From the NCBI GenBank assembly GCA_040384265.1, contig JAZKJM010000001.1:1-64000 (forward strand): a DNA stretch of 64,000 nucleotides. Reading direction: 5' to 3'. Below the pieces are notes generated by a model that saw only the letters and a list, made by a program, of their open reading frames with translations, had not been told where the DNA came from and did no database searches. Both the position numbers and the translations under genes were made by a program. This DNA comes from Pseudomonadota bacterium (GTDB lineage: Bacteria; Pseudomonadota; Alphaproteobacteria; Rickettsiales; UBA3002). This document shows positions 31,242-40,509 of this stretch, in pieces; positions within the stretch are counted from its first letter, which is position 1, and each line of letters opens with the position of its first letter.

Positions 31242-31337
31242 GCGCCCATCATAAGGACGGCCACGCCAAAAAGTCACGATGAAAATTTTGGTGTATTTTG
31301 CGCCCGCGCCCATTATAGAACGCATTCCTCAGACGCA

Positions 31338-31352
31338 AGGGGTGGCCGAGTG
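31338..31352 (+). other. Partial copy of the tRNA-Ser 5' end
   Basis: Fifteen bases (AGGGGTGGCCGAGTG) are identical to bases 31419-31433 of the tRNA-Ser gene 80 bases downstream. The rest of the tRNA is not repeated here. The region 31242-31416 holds no gene I can support other than this fragment and presumed promoter sequence. Confidence 0.7.
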
Positions 31353-31416
31353 CCAGCCGTCCGGCGCGAGGACCAATAGACTAAACCACGAGGCGATGCC
31401 TTGCGGATATGAATAC

Positions 31417-31506
31417 GGAGGGGTGGCCGAGTGGTTTAAGGCGCACGCCTGGAAAGTGTGTGTACGTTAACGCGTACCGAGAGTTCGAATCTCTTCCCCT
31501 CCTCCA
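31417..31506 (+). tRNA. tRNA-Ser (anticodon GGA)
   Basis: Ninety bases fold as a class II tRNA: the acceptor stem pairs GGAGGGG with CCCCTCC, the D arm contains GGCCGAGTGGTTTAAGGC, the anticodon stem CACGC/GTGTG holds loop CTGGAAA with anticodon GGA, a long variable arm follows, and the T arm contains GTTCGAATC. The CCA end is encoded. The discriminator base reads as T, whereas G is usual for bacterial tRNA-Ser, a point worth noting. It decodes UCC and UCU. Confidence 0.95.
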
Positions 31507-31544
31507 TATAAAAAGCCCGCCCGTGCGGGCTTTTTATATGGAGG
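31501..31544 (+). terminator. Terminator hairpin sharing sequence with the tRNA 3' end
   Basis: Arms 31501-31520 and 31525-31544 are perfect 20-base reverse complements around a CCGT loop. The outer six base pairs use the last six bases of the tRNA, including CCA. The inner part is a GC stem followed by TTTTTATA, so it works as a terminator on the plus strand. Confidence 0.88.
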
Positions 31545-31760
31545 ATGAGACGATTGCTTCCAGAAGAACCCTAGTTCGACAAAACGCCAGCAGGCGTTTT
31601 GGACTCGTAGCGCAGCGAAGAGCCCGCAGGGTGGAGGCCAGCAGGCCGACATCAATCTCTTCCATCCATACAATTGATCGACAAAAATAATCTCTATTTT
31701 TGAAAAACACGCTTAGCAAAAGCTCTTTTAGTTTTTACTTCCGACAGCTACAATTTCGAC
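31545..31760. other. Non-coding tRNA-proximal region with hairpin and tRNA-like remnant
   Basis: No gene supported. It contains a perfect nine-base stem at 31580-31601 (loop AGCA) and, at 31654-31670, AATCTCTTCC followed by ATCCATA, which partly repeats the tRNA T-arm/acceptor 3' region and the bases after it. From about 31675 the sequence turns AT-rich, leading into the nucleotidyltransferase gene. This may be a decayed duplication or an attachment-type junction. Confidence 0.5.
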
Positions 31761-32492
31761 ATGAGCAAAAAACATCTTAAAATTGCTGAGAAGTTTTTAC
31801 AAAAAACTTTCCCGAAGGCTAATTCTGCCTTTGTTTCCGGCTCGATTATTCGCGGTGAAGGTAAAGAACATTCAGATTTGGATATTGTTTTATTGTTTAC
31901 CAAATTGCCGAATGCATTTCGTGAATCATTTATTTTTGAATCCATACCCGTAGAAGTTCTGGCCCATGATAGAGAAACTATTCATTGGTTTATTTCAAAT
32001 GAGCAAAAGAACGGCAAAGCAAGCCTCGCGCATATGATAACAACCGGCGTTGTTGTACCGAAAGCCACTGTCCTGTCGAAGCAGGTTCTGGCGTGCGCCA
32101 ATGAATATCTAAAATTGGGTCCGCAAAAACCCTCTAAAAAAGTGCTCGATGAGCTTCGATATAGAATATGCGATATACTGGATGACTTAAGAGATGAGCG
32201 TCCAAAACAAGAGGTCATGGCATGCGCCACGCAACTCTATCCTTTACTGGCAGAGCTTATTTTCAGGAATGCTAGCCAATGGGTTGCGGGTGGGAAGTGG
32301 ATTCCTCGCAGCCTGCAACAACTGGATTCAAGAATGGCCGCTAATTTTGATCACGCATTTGCTGATGCATTCAATGGCAAAACAAAAAAACTGATCCTAT
32401 TTTCTGAAAAAATCCTAACAGAGGCGGGCGGTCCTTTGTGGGATGGATGGCACTCGGACGCGCCCAATAAATGGAAAAAGAAATTTAAATAG
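31761..32492 (+). CDS. Nucleotidyltransferase-domain protein (243 aa)
   Basis: Member of the polymerase-beta-like nucleotidyltransferase superfamily. The N-terminal domain has the diagnostic GSIIRGEGKEHSDLDIVLLF, with GS followed by the metal-binding SDLD pair. The C-terminal half is helical and not recognised, so substrate is unknown; aminoglycoside-modifying or MNT-toxin-type roles are possible but not shown. The gene is much AT-richer than its surroundings and lies next to the tRNA-Ser, both consistent with horizontal gain. No HEPN partner is adjacent. Confidence 0.82.
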   Translation: MSKKHLKIAEKFLQKTFPKANSAFVSGSIIRGEGKEHSDLDIVLLFTKLPNAFRESFIFESIPVEVLAHDRETIHWFISNEQKNGKASLAHMITTGVVVPKATVLSKQVLACANEYLKLGPQKPSKKVLDELRYRICDILDDLRDERPKQEVMACATQLYPLLAELIFRNASQWVAGGKWIPRSLQQLDSRMAANFDHAFADAFNGKTKKLILFSEKILTEAGGPLWDGWHSDAPNKWKKKFK

Positions 32493-32497
32493 CGGGC

Positions 32498-32863
32498 CTA
32501 GCCCCGCACCTGCCCCATGCGCCAAAGCGCGCCGATGAACAGCCCCTTTGCGGGCGGTAGCAACAGCAGCGACATCGCCACTGCGACGCTGAGCCACACC
32601 ACCATCGAGAGCCAATCGGGCCAGGTCGAATCCGGGATCACGAACAGTAGCACCGAGGCCAGCACATGGCCGACGATGACAATGGTGAGCCAAGCCGGGC
32701 CGTCATCTGCGTTGATATGGGCGTAGGATTCGCCGCATGCGGCGCAGGCATCCACCTGTTTCAGGTAGCGGGCAAACAGTTTGCCTTTGCCGCAATGCGG
32801 GCAGCGCCCCACCATGCCGCGCAGCATCACCAGTCCATAATCGAGCGGTTGTTCGGGTTCCAT
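32498..32863 (-). CDS. DUF983 family membrane protein
   Basis: Small membrane protein with an N-terminal zinc-ribbon-like segment (CPHCGKGKLF and CAACGES) and two transmembrane helices, the standard DUF983 layout. Function is unknown; in many alphaproteobacteria it is linked with cytochrome oxidase genes, but not here. The 121-residue form from the ATG at 32863 is preferred, with AGGTGAG seven bases upstream. It converges with the nucleotidyltransferase gene. Confidence 0.88.
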   Translation of the reverse strand: MEPEQPLDYGLVMLRGMVGRCPHCGKGKLFARYLKQVDACAACGESYAHINADDGPAWLTIVIVGHVLASVLLFVIPDSTWPDWLSMVVWLSVAVAMSLLLLPPAKGLFIGALWRMGQVRG

Positions 32864-32994
32864 GGCGCTCACCTAGCACAGCCGCGCGCGGTGCGCATCG
32901 TTTATTGTGCCACACCTGCGCAGATGCGGTGCCCGCGAATGCCCCGGCAGGCGGTTGGCGCTTGAATTGCGGCAGGATTGCCCGCTATGAATTT

Positions 32995-33075
32995 CGTCAT
33001 TGCGAGCGCTTAGCGAAGCAATCCACCTTGGTCACACAAAGGAAGATGGATTGCCGCGCTTCGCTCGCAATGACG
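32995..33075. repeat. Palindromic repeat, family A, imperfect copy
   Basis: Left arm 32995-33025 and right arm 33047-33075 are inverted relatives of the perfect element at 7657-7747; the right arm is nearly identical to it, the left has several changes. It lies in the gap between the divergent DUF983 and leucyl aminopeptidase genes. Translating through it would give an artificial N-terminal extension of the peptidase. Confidence 0.85.
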
Positions 33076-33107
33076 ACTGTCAAAATCATTCGCGCAAAGG
33101 CGATCCC

Positions 33108-34478
33108 ATGGCCTATTTCACCCACAGCACCGCGAAAACCACGCCGATCGTGCCGCTGACCAGCGAGGCGCTGCCCGCATGGCTGAAAAAGCAACCCAAG
33201 CCCGTGCAGGCATGGGTCAAAACCCAAAACTTCACCGCCAAGCCCGACAGCGCACTGCTGGTGCCGGATGCGCACGGCGCGCTGGCGATGGTGCTGGCGG
33301 GGGTTGAGGCCGCGCCGCATATCTGGTCACTCGCCGCCTTGCCCGCCATGCTGCCCGCTGGCCATTACCGGCTGGAAACCGCTTGGAAAAAACCGGTGCT
33401 GGAGGATGCGGCCCTCGGCTTCGCCCTCGCCCAATACCAGTTCAACGCCTATAAAGAAATGGAGCGCAAAGCGCTCGCCCTCGCCGTGCCAAAAACCATC
33501 GACCTTGCCGCCCTGCAGGCGCGGGTGGAGGCGATTGGGCTGGTGCGCGACCTCATCAACACCCCGCCCAACGATATGGGCCCGGCCAGCCTCGCCAAAG
33601 CGGCGCGCGCGGCGGCCAAGCACATGGGCGCAACCTTCAACGAAATCGTCGGCGATGCGCTGCTGAAACAGGATTACCCCGCCATCCACGCCGTTGGCCG
33701 CGCCGGGCCGGAAGCGCCGCGGCTGATCGAGCTGACCCACGGCAAAAAATCGCACCCGCTGGTGGTGCTGGTCGGCAAGGGCGTGACGTTTGATACGGGT
33801 GGGCTGGACATTAAGCCCTATGCCTCGATGAAGCTGATGAAAAAGGACATGGGCGGCGCGGCACTGGTGCTGGGCCTTGCCCAGGCCATCATCGCCGCCA
33901 AGCTGCCCATTCGCTTGCGCGTGCTGATTCCGGCGGTGGAAAACAGCATCAGCCGTAACGCGTTTCGCCCGCAGGATGTGGTGCCCACACGCAAGGGCCT
34001 CACCATCGAAATCGGCTCGACAGATGCGGAGGGCCGCGTCATCCTCGCCGATGCGCTGACCGAGGGCGACCGCAGCAAACCGGCGCTGATGATCGATGTC
34101 GCCACCCTCACCGGCGCTGCCCGCACGGCGCTGGGCACCGAATTGCCCGCACTCTATTCCAACCGCGACGACATCGCCCGCGACATCGTAAAACACGCGA
34201 TGGCCGTGCGCGATCCTATGTGGGCGATGCCGCTCTGGCAGGGCTACGCAAAATACATCAACAGCCCGATTGCCGATGTGACCAATACGCCCAATTACGG
34301 CTTCGCGGGCAGCATCACCGCCGCACTGTTTCTCGAACGGTTCGTGTCGCCAGAAACGCCGTGGGTGCATATCGACAGCTATGCGTGGAACGCCGAAGCG
34401 CAGCCGGGCCGCCCAGTCGGTGGCGAGGCGCTCACGCTGCGCGCGCTGTTCGCCTATTTACAATCCCGCTTTGCTTGA
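33108..34478 (+). CDS. Leucyl aminopeptidase, M17 family
   Basis: Two-metal cytosolic aminopeptidase. In the 456-residue product the metal-binding segments are VLVGKGVTFDTGGLDIKP and GSTDAEGRVILADAL, with catalytic Lys and Arg in place, and KKDMGGAALVLGLAQ between. The start ATG at 33108 is the first after a dispersed repeat; an open frame from 33000 would translate the repeat and is rejected. An AAAGG site lies just upstream. The MarR-like gene follows 12 bases later and may be cotranscribed. Confidence 0.93.
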   Translation: MAYFTHSTAKTTPIVPLTSEALPAWLKKQPKPVQAWVKTQNFTAKPDSALLVPDAHGALAMVLAGVEAAPHIWSLAALPAMLPAGHYRLETAWKKPVLEDAALGFALAQYQFNAYKEMERKALALAVPKTIDLAALQARVEAIGLVRDLINTPPNDMGPASLAKAARAAAKHMGATFNEIVGDALLKQDYPAIHAVGRAGPEAPRLIELTHGKKSHPLVVLVGKGVTFDTGGLDIKPYASMKLMKKDMGGAALVLGLAQAIIAAKLPIRLRVLIPAVENSISRNAFRPQDVVPTRKGLTIEIGSTDAEGRVILADALTEGDRSKPALMIDVATLTGAARTALGTELPALYSNRDDIARDIVKHAMAVRDPMWAMPLWQGYAKYINSPIADVTNTPNYGFAGSITAALFLERFVSPETPWVHIDSYAWNAEAQPGRPVGGEALTLRALFAYLQSRFA

Positions 34479-34490
34479 TAGGATCGTTGC

Positions 34491-34862
34491 ATGAGCGAAA
34501 CACCCGCCCCCTTTGAAGCATTGAAACAATGGCAACGTGTCATCGCGCGCTCCCTGCGCGAATTGCCGTATGACCTTTCGCAACGCCAGATCGGGGTGAT
34601 CCTTACCGTCTATATGACCCCGCCGCCGCACACCATCCGCAGCCTCGCCGAGCATTTGAACGTGTCCAAGCCCGCTATCTGCCGCGCGGTCGATGCGCTG
34701 TCGGTGCTCGACCTGCTGCGCCGTAAAAAGGACGAAGACGACCGCCGCAATGTGTTCCTGCAGCGCACGATCAACGGCTCCGTCTTCCTGCGTGATTTCG
34801 CCGATATCATCGTCCGCGAAACCACCACCCCGGTGACCGCACAACCGATTTTGTCAATATAG
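34491..34862 (+). CDS. MarR family winged-helix regulator
   Basis: Short MarR-type DNA-binding protein of 123 residues. The winged helix spans roughly 30-100, with IRSLAEHLNVSKPAICRAVD as the recognition helix region and RRKKDEDDRRNVFL as the wing. The flanking dimerisation helices are short, and the C-terminus is cut to a few residues compared with the family's usual 140-150. The palindrome overlapping its stop codon may be its own binding site or belong to the flagellar promoter. Its targets are not known. Confidence 0.85.
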   Translation: MSETPAPFEALKQWQRVIARSLRELPYDLSQRQIGVILTVYMTPPPHTIRSLAEHLNVSKPAICRAVDALSVLDLLRRKKDEDDRRNVFLQRTINGSVFLRDFADIIVRETTTPVTAQPILSI

Positions 34863-35157
34863 GAAATTATTTCCTAGTTATGCACAAAATAGCGCTTGCA
34901 AAAATTCCTAACTTCTATAGATTAACAATGTAGGCAAATTGTGCTTACCGACCAAGAAAAACAAAAATAACCGAATAAAAACAAAAGCGTAAAAAACGCA
35001 TAAAGATGAGTGAAACAGGGGCCCCTTGCACAACGAAACCGTCATACTTTGCACCGAAATCACTCGCTTTACTCTGGCAAGCTCCACTTCCTATTTGCAA
35101 CCCGTTGACCGCACCACCACGTATGGCGCGCTCACCCCTTTGTCACTGGAGTAGCGC
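34860..35157 (+). promoter_or_regulatory. Upstream region of the flagellar cluster
   Basis: A 298-base non-coding stretch, AT-rich in its first half. It starts with a perfect inverted repeat TAGGAAATTATTTCCTA at 34860-34876, an operator-like site that overlaps the marR stop codon. A TTGCAA at 34896-34901 with TATAGA/TAGATT-like sequence downstream could be a vegetative promoter, but spacing is not ideal. No convincing sigma-54 site was found. It presumably carries the promoter for fliF onwards. Confidence 0.5.
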
Positions 35158-36816
35158 ATGAACGCGATGGTGCAATCCCTCAAAGACCTCAACCAGATCA
35201 AACTCGCGGCCATGATCGGCACCGCCGTCGTCATGATCGGGTTTTTCGCGTATATCTCCCTGCGCGTCGCCGTGCCGACCTTTGCACCACTCTACAATGC
35301 GGTACCCGTCGAGGATGGCGGCAAAATCGTCGCCGAGCTGGAACTGCAAAACATCCCGTATGAACTCAAGCGCAACGGCACCCAGATCCTCGTCCCCGCC
35401 GACCAGGTCGATAAATTGCGCCTCAAGCTCGCCCAGCGCGGTCTGCCATCGCAAGGCTCGATGATCGGCTATGAAATTTTCGATAAGTCCGACACGCTCG
35501 GCACCTCGAACTTCGTGCTCAACATCAACCAGCTGCGCGCGCTGGAAGGCGAGCTGGCCCGCACCATCGGCAGCTTCGACACGGTTGAGGTCGCCCGCGT
35601 CCACCTCGTCACCCCCAAGCGCGAACTCTTTTCGCGTGACGCGATGGAGCCAACCGCATCCGTCGCCGTGAAGCTGCGCGCCACGGGCGGGCTTAACAAA
35701 AACGAAATCGCCGCCATCCGCAACTTGGTGGCCAGCGCCGTCCCCGGCCTGAAGCCCACCCGCGTCACCGTGGTCGATAGCCGCGGCGTGCTGCTCGCCA
35801 AAGGGGTCGATGAATCCAACGACGCCAACGCCGTCAGCGAAGACGCCGAAGGCTTCCGCGCCGATTACGAAAAGAAAACGATGGAGCGCCTCGAAAAACT
35901 GCTCGAACAATCGGTCGGTATCGGCAAAGTAAAAGCCGAAGTGCACGCGGATATCGATTTCAACCGCACCATCACCAATTCTGAGAAATATGACCCCGAA
36001 GGCCAGGTTGCCCGCTCCGTGCAATCGGTGAAAGAAGATGAAAGCGGCAACGAAAAATCGACCGATAATTCGGTGAGCGTCAGCAACAACCTGCCCGCCG
36101 CGCAAGCTGCATCGGGCGGCGCAGGCACGACCAACAGCAACAACAAAAAACGCGTCGAGGAGACCACCAACTTCGAGATCAGCAAAGCCACCACCAACTC
36201 GGTCAAGGAAGCCGGGGTCATCAAACGCCTCAGCGTCGCTGTGCTGGTCGATGGCATTTCCACCATCGATAAGGATGGCAAAACCACCTACGCCCCACGC
36301 CCGGATGCCGAGCTGAAACAGCTTGAAAAACTCGTGCAATCCGCCGTCGGTTACGATTCGACCCGTGGCGACGAAGTCAGCGTCATCAACATGCCATTCG
36401 CCGCCGCCCCGACCGATATGTTCGCCACCTCGCCGTTCGACTGGATCAAACAGGACCTCAACTCCATCATCCAGACCATGGTGCTCGGCGGCGTGGCGAT
36501 CCTCGCCATCCTGCTGGTCATCCGTCCGCTGGTGGCCCGCGCGATCGAGTCCGCCGCTGCCGCTGCGAAAGAGGATGAGATGGAACAGGCCGCCCTCGCC
36601 GCCCCATCCATCGCCGCCCGCCTGACCGACCAGTCGCGCCTCAAAGCCTTTGCGGATGATGATTCCCTCGAAGGTGATGACGGCGAAGACATGATCAACA
36701 TCGACCGCATCCAGGGCAAACTGCGCTCATCCAGCTACATGAAGATCAACAAAATGATTGATAAACACCCTGACGAAACGGCCCAGATCCTTCGTCAGTG
36801 GCTTGCCGTATCCTAA
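35158..36816 (+). CDS. fliF: Flagellar MS-ring protein FliF
   Basis: Forms the MS ring in the inner membrane, the base of the flagellar motor and export apparatus. The 552-residue product has a transmembrane helix at about 21-42, the YscJ/FliF-type ring-building domains ([25 protein letters not shown]), a low-complexity periplasmic loop near 300-330, a second helix at about 440-460, and a C-terminal tail that binds FliG. A GGAG site precedes the ATG. First gene of the flagellar cluster. Confidence 0.96.
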   Translation: MNAMVQSLKDLNQIKLAAMIGTAVVMIGFFAYISLRVAVPTFAPLYNAVPVEDGGKIVAELELQNIPYELKRNGTQILVPADQVDKLRLKLAQRGLPSQGSMIGYEIFDKSDTLGTSNFVLNINQLRALEGELARTIGSFDTVEVARVHLVTPKRELFSRDAMEPTASVAVKLRATGGLNKNEIAAIRNLVASAVPGLKPTRVTVVDSRGVLLAKGVDESNDANAVSEDAEGFRADYEKKTMERLEKLLEQSVGIGKVKAEVHADIDFNRTITNSEKYDPEGQVARSVQSVKEDESGNEKSTDNSVSVSNNLPAAQAASGGAGTTNSNNKKRVEETTNFEISKATTNSVKEAGVIKRLSVAVLVDGISTIDKDGKTTYAPRPDAELKQLEKLVQSAVGYDSTRGDEVSVINMPFAAAPTDMFATSPFDWIKQDLNSIIQTMVLGGVAILAILLVIRPLVARAIESAAAAAKEDEMEQAALAAPSIAARLTDQSRLKAFADDDSLEGDDGEDMINIDRIQGKLRSSSYMKINKMIDKHPDETAQILRQWLAVS

Positions 36817-36830
36817 AGGAGCACTCATCG

Positions 36831-37868
36831 ATGCCACCCGTCCCTGCCCAGAACGATAAAAAGGAAGACTACCGCAAGCTGACCGGCGTGCAGAAAGCGG
36901 CGATCATCCTGATGTCGGTGGATGAGGAAAACTCCATCAAGATCCTCAGCGCGATGACGGATGAGGAAATCAAGGAACTCTCCAACACCATGTCTTCCCT
37001 CGGCACCGTCAGCGCGGAAACCGTGGAGCGCCTGTTTGTCGATTTCGTGGAATCCATGTCCTCTTCCGGCGTCGTCGTCGGCACGTTCGATTCCACCGAG
37101 CGCCTGCTGCTCAAGGCGCTCGGCAAAGACCGCGTCGATGGCATCATGGAAGACATCCGCGGCCCCGCCGGCCGCACGACATGGGACAAACTGGGCAACG
37201 TGAACGAGGAAATCCTCGCCACTTTCCTCAAGAACGAATACCCGCAGACCATTGCGCTGGTGCTGTCGAAAATCAAAGCCGAACACGCCGCGCGCGTGCT
37301 TGCCGTGTTCCCCGAAGAACTCTCGCTCGAAGTCATCATGCGCATGCTGAGCATGGAAGCGGTGAAGAAAGAAGTACTCGATGGCGTCGAAAAAACCCTG
37401 CGCCTCGAATTCATGAACAACCTCGCCAAAACCCAGCGCCGCGATACGCATGAAATCATGGCGGAAATTTTCAACAACTTCGACCGCAACACCGAATCGA
37501 AATTCATGGCCATCCTCGAACAGAAGAGTGGCGATTCCGCCGAGCGCATCCGCGCCCTCATGTTCACCTTCGAGGATCTCAAGAAGGTCGATCCATCCGG
37601 CATGCAGACCCTGCTGCGCCAGGTGCCAAAAGAGAAACTGGGCATCGCCATGAAAGGCGCGTCGGAAGTCATCAAGGAGCTGTTCTTCAAGAGCATGTCC
37701 GAGCGTGCCTCCAAGCTGCTGCGCGAGGATATCGAGGCGCTCGGCCCTGTTCGCCTGAAGGATGTGGATGAAGCGCAAATGGCCATCGTCCAGATCGCCA
37801 AAGACCTCGCTGCCAAAGGTGAAATCGTTATCGCGGGCGATTCCGGCGAAGATCAGTTGGTCTACTAA
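36831..37868 (+). CDS. fliG: Flagellar motor switch protein FliG
   Basis: Rotor protein that couples stator torque to the MS ring and participates in switching. The 345-residue product shows the N-terminal FliF-binding domain ([14 protein letters not shown]), the EHPQTIA-type motif as [14 protein letters not shown], and the C-terminal torque helix with charged residues ([20 protein letters not shown]). ATG at 36831 has an AAAGGA site about 10 bases upstream. It ends one base into the fliH start. Confidence 0.97.
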   Translation: MPPVPAQNDKKEDYRKLTGVQKAAIILMSVDEENSIKILSAMTDEEIKELSNTMSSLGTVSAETVERLFVDFVESMSSSGVVVGTFDSTERLLLKALGKDRVDGIMEDIRGPAGRTTWDKLGNVNEEILATFLKNEYPQTIALVLSKIKAEHAARVLAVFPEELSLEVIMRMLSMEAVKKEVLDGVEKTLRLEFMNNLAKTQRRDTHEIMAEIFNNFDRNTESKFMAILEQKSGDSAERIRALMFTFEDLKKVDPSGMQTLLRQVPKEKLGIAMKGASEVIKELFFKSMSERASKLLREDIEALGPVRLKDVDEAQMAIVQIAKDLAAKGEIVIAGDSGEDQLVY

Positions 37869-38593
37869 TGACCCAGCAACGCCTCCAGCGCTTCGACTTC
37901 AACAGCCTGCGCGATTTCCGTGGCCCCATCGTCATGAAAACCGTCTCGAAAGAAGAGTCGATTTTTGTCGAACCCGCCGCACCGGTGGTGCCAAGCTTCA
38001 CCCAGGCCCAGCTGGATGCCGCCACGCAAGAAGGCCGCAAAGCCGGTTATCTCGAAGGGTTCCACGCCGGCACGGTGGATGCGCGCAAAAATTTCGAAGC
38101 AAAAACGGATGAGACCAACAGCCTCGTCCTCAGCTTGCTTGATACGATCAACGCCCTTGAGCAACGCTACAAAGCGCTGCTGCAATCCGAAGCCAAAAAT
38201 CTCGGCGCGCTCACCCTTGCCATCGCCAAAAAAGTGGCGAACGAAGCGCTGGATGCGCGTGGTGAACAAGCCATCACCGCCCTTGTGGAGCGCTGCCTGC
38301 CGGTGGTGTTCAGCAAGCCGCGCCTTGTCATCGAGGTCAACCCCGAGATGCTCGCCCAAACCGCCGATCGCATGGAAGCGTTGCTCAACGCCCATGATTT
38401 CGAAGGCGAGATCCATTTTAAATCGAACGACCAGTTCGCCACCAGCGATGTTTCCCTCGACTGGGGCACAGGGCAGGTCTATCGTTCCACCACCGAATTA
38501 TGGGCCGAGATCGAAGCGCTCATCGACCGCATTCCGCTGGAGATGACCTTCGCCGAGACACTCGACACCACCGCCACACGCACAGGAGAATAA
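37868..38593 (+). CDS. fliH: Flagellar export regulator FliH
   Basis: Probable FliH, the stalk-like regulator of the FliI export ATPase. The 241-residue product has the expected order: a short N-terminal region, a helical repeat-like stretch (GRKAGYLEGFHAGTVDARK), and a C-terminal domain resembling V-ATPase E subunits. Its ATG overlaps the fliG stop by one base (TAATG). fliI itself is not in the window. Sequence conservation in this family is low, so position between fliG and fliN is the main support. Confidence 0.85.
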   Translation: MTQQRLQRFDFNSLRDFRGPIVMKTVSKEESIFVEPAAPVVPSFTQAQLDAATQEGRKAGYLEGFHAGTVDARKNFEAKTDETNSLVLSLLDTINALEQRYKALLQSEAKNLGALTLAIAKKVANEALDARGEQAITALVERCLPVVFSKPRLVIEVNPEMLAQTADRMEALLNAHDFEGEIHFKSNDQFATSDVSLDWGTGQVYRSTTELWAEIEALIDRIPLEMTFAETLDTTATRTGE

Positions 38594-38594
38594 T

Positions 38595-38876
38595 ATGGCT
38601 GATGACAACGCTTTTTCCGACACCCCCGAAGATAACCTGACGCTGGAAGCCGTCAGCGATATTCCCGTGTCCATTTCGGTGGTGCTTGGCAAAACCAGCA
38701 TGCAAGTGCAGCAGTTGCTGAAACTGGGCCGCGGCGCGGTGGTGGAACTGGATCGCAAAGTGGGCGAGCCGGTGGATATCCTCGTCAACAACCGCCTCGT
38801 CGCCCGCGGCGAAGTGGTGGTGGTCGAAGATAAAATCGGCGTAACGATGACAGAGATCATCAAAGCGGAGAAATAA
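38595..38876 (+). CDS. fliN: Flagellar motor switch protein FliN
   Basis: C-ring subunit of 93 residues consisting almost entirely of the SpoA domain (ISVVLGKTSMQVQQLLKLGR, then VELDRKVGEPVDILVNNRLV). A CAGGAG site precedes the ATG. fliM, its usual partner, is not adjacent and must be elsewhere. Confidence 0.97.
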   Translation: MADDNAFSDTPEDNLTLEAVSDIPVSISVVLGKTSMQVQQLLKLGRGAVVELDRKVGEPVDILVNNRLVARGEVVVVEDKIGVTMTEIIKAEK

Positions 38877-38948
38877 GCCTATTTCCCAGTCACCGCCAGA
38901 GTGACGGGAAGACCACGGCGAATAGACGACTAAAAAAAGAGGTGTGCT

Positions 38949-40358
38949 ATGAGACTATTAATCGTTGGTGACTTAGGCGGCCAGATCGGTGCAGCGAGTA
39001 AAATCGCGCGGGATCGTGGCGCGAAAGTGTCGCAAGTATCCGATATCGATGGCGCCTACCAAATGCTCTGCGACGGCCAGGGTGCGGATATCATCATGAT
39101 CGAGGTGCATCAGGACATCGCCCGCTTCGTCACCATGCTGGCCGCCGAACGCATCACCGTGCCGCTGGTCGCCTGCGGCATCGAGGCGGATGCGAAAGCC
39201 GCCGCCAGCGCCATCCGCGCCGGGGCGAAGGAATATATCCCCCTGCCGCCGGATGAAGAACTCATCGCCGCCGTGCTCGAAGCGATTTCGGAAGAAGCCC
39301 ACGCCGTCATCCACGGTTCGGAAGCCATGCGCCGCACCTTGGCAATGGCCGAGCAAGTCGCGCCGTCGGATGCCAGCATCCTCATCACCGGTGAATCGGG
39401 CACCGGCAAAGAAGTCATCGCCCGCTATGTGCACAAAAAAAGCGCGCGTTCCGGCAAGCCGTTCATCGCCGTCAACTGTGCGGCGATTCCGGGTAATTTA
39501 ATGGAATCCGAGCTGTTCGGCCACGAGAAGGGCTCCTTCACGGGCGCGCTGTCGCGCCGCATCGGCAAGTTCGAGGAAGCCAACGGCGGCACCCTGCTGC
39601 TCGATGAAATCAGCGAAATGGATATCGGCCTGCAATCGAAATTGCTGCGCGCCATTCAGGAACGCGAGATCGACCGCGTCGGCGGATCGAAGCCGATCAA
39701 AATCAACATCCGCATCCTCGCCACCTCCAACCGCGACCTGGAGGCCGAAGCCAAGCGCGGCAATTTCCGCGAGGATCTCTATTTCCGCCTCAACGTCATC
39801 AGCCTGCACCTCGCCAAGCTGATGGAGCGGATCGACGACATCGCCCCGCTGGCCGATTATTTCATCGAGAAATATTCCAAAGCCAACGGCGTGCCGACCC
39901 GCCGCCTCAGCGGCGCAGCACTCGACAAGCTGAAAGCCTACCCATGGCCCGGCAACGTGCGCGAGCTGGAAAACATCATGCACCGCGCGGTGCTGATGGC
40001 GCAAGGCAACGTGATCGAGGACACCGCCATCCTCCTGCCCATCCGCAAGGATGCCGCAGCGATCGCCGCCGCCGTGCCGATGCCGGAAATTTCGCCGCTC
40101 GCACCGGTCAATCTGGAAACCATGCAGCCCGCACTGGCGCCGCAAAGCGTGCCCTCCAACAACACCATGCGCCGTAACGATCTGGTCGGCCGCACGGTGG
40201 GTGAAGTGGAGAAGGAACTCATCATCGATACGCTGGATTATTGCCTCGGAAACCGCACGCAAGCCGCGCAGGTGCTCGGCATTTCCATCCGCACCCTACG
40301 CAACAAACTGAAGCAATATAACGACGAAGCCATCCCCAATAAAACCGGTAGCTATTAA
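38949..40358 (+). CDS. flbD: Sigma-54 dependent flagellar regulator, FlbD-like
   Basis: AAA+ activator of sigma-54 promoters, the probable class II/III flagellar regulator. In the 469-residue product the receiver-like domain (1-120) has Glu52 where the phosphorylated Asp is expected ([10 protein letters not shown]). The AAA+ domain has Walker A GESGTGKE, a sigma-54 contact loop reading GSFTGA rather than GAFTGA, and Walker [12 protein letters not shown] Fis-type helix-turn-helix ([20 protein letters not shown]) closes the protein. Lying between fliN and flhA is normal for alphaproteobacteria. Confidence 0.92.
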   Translation: MRLLIVGDLGGQIGAASKIARDRGAKVSQVSDIDGAYQMLCDGQGADIIMIEVHQDIARFVTMLAAERITVPLVACGIEADAKAAASAIRAGAKEYIPLPPDEELIAAVLEAISEEAHAVIHGSEAMRRTLAMAEQVAPSDASILITGESGTGKEVIARYVHKKSARSGKPFIAVNCAAIPGNLMESELFGHEKGSFTGALSRRIGKFEEANGGTLLLDEISEMDIGLQSKLLRAIQEREIDRVGGSKPIKINIRILATSNRDLEAEAKRGNFREDLYFRLNVISLHLAKLMERIDDIAPLADYFIEKYSKANGVPTRRLSGAALDKLKAYPWPGNVRELENIMHRAVLMAQGNVIEDTAILLPIRKDAAAIAAAVPMPEISPLAPVNLETMQPALAPQSVPSNNTMRRNDLVGRTVGEVEKELIIDTLDYCLGNRTQAAQVLGISIRTLRNKLKQYNDEAIPNKTGSY

Positions 40359-40376
40359 TGCTGACCCCCAACACAG

Positions 40377-40475
40377 TGTCATCACGGGCCTGTCCCGGGA
40401 TCCGGCGCGCGGAGCGCAAGCAATCCTCCCTGAGCGCATTGCACGGCTGGATCCCGGGACAAGCCCGGGATGACA
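40377..40475. repeat. Palindromic repeat, family B, long copy
   Basis: Arms of 27 bases (40377-40403 and 40449-40475) pair with two mismatches around a 45-base loop that itself contains GGCGCGCGGAGCGC. The outer sequence is of the GTCATCCCGGG type also found at 3281-3314. It fills most of the gap between flbD and flhA and may break the cluster into two transcripts or attenuate readthrough. Confidence 0.88.
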
Positions 40476-40509
40476 ATCGAATGATCGTATCAACGATAGG
40501 GACAAACTA

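Noticed and set aside
31409-31690. Open frame crossing the tRNA-Ser gene and the following region
   Set aside because: It translates the tRNA and hairpin sequences; no protein family resemblance.
33000-33107. N-terminal extension of leucyl aminopeptidase
   Set aside because: It is the translation of the palindromic repeat; the ATG at 33108 has a ribosome-binding site.
35050-35157. Sigma-54 promoter upstream of fliF
   Set aside because: A TGGCA and a TTGCA occur, but the distance between the GG and GC elements is about 18 bases instead of 10.
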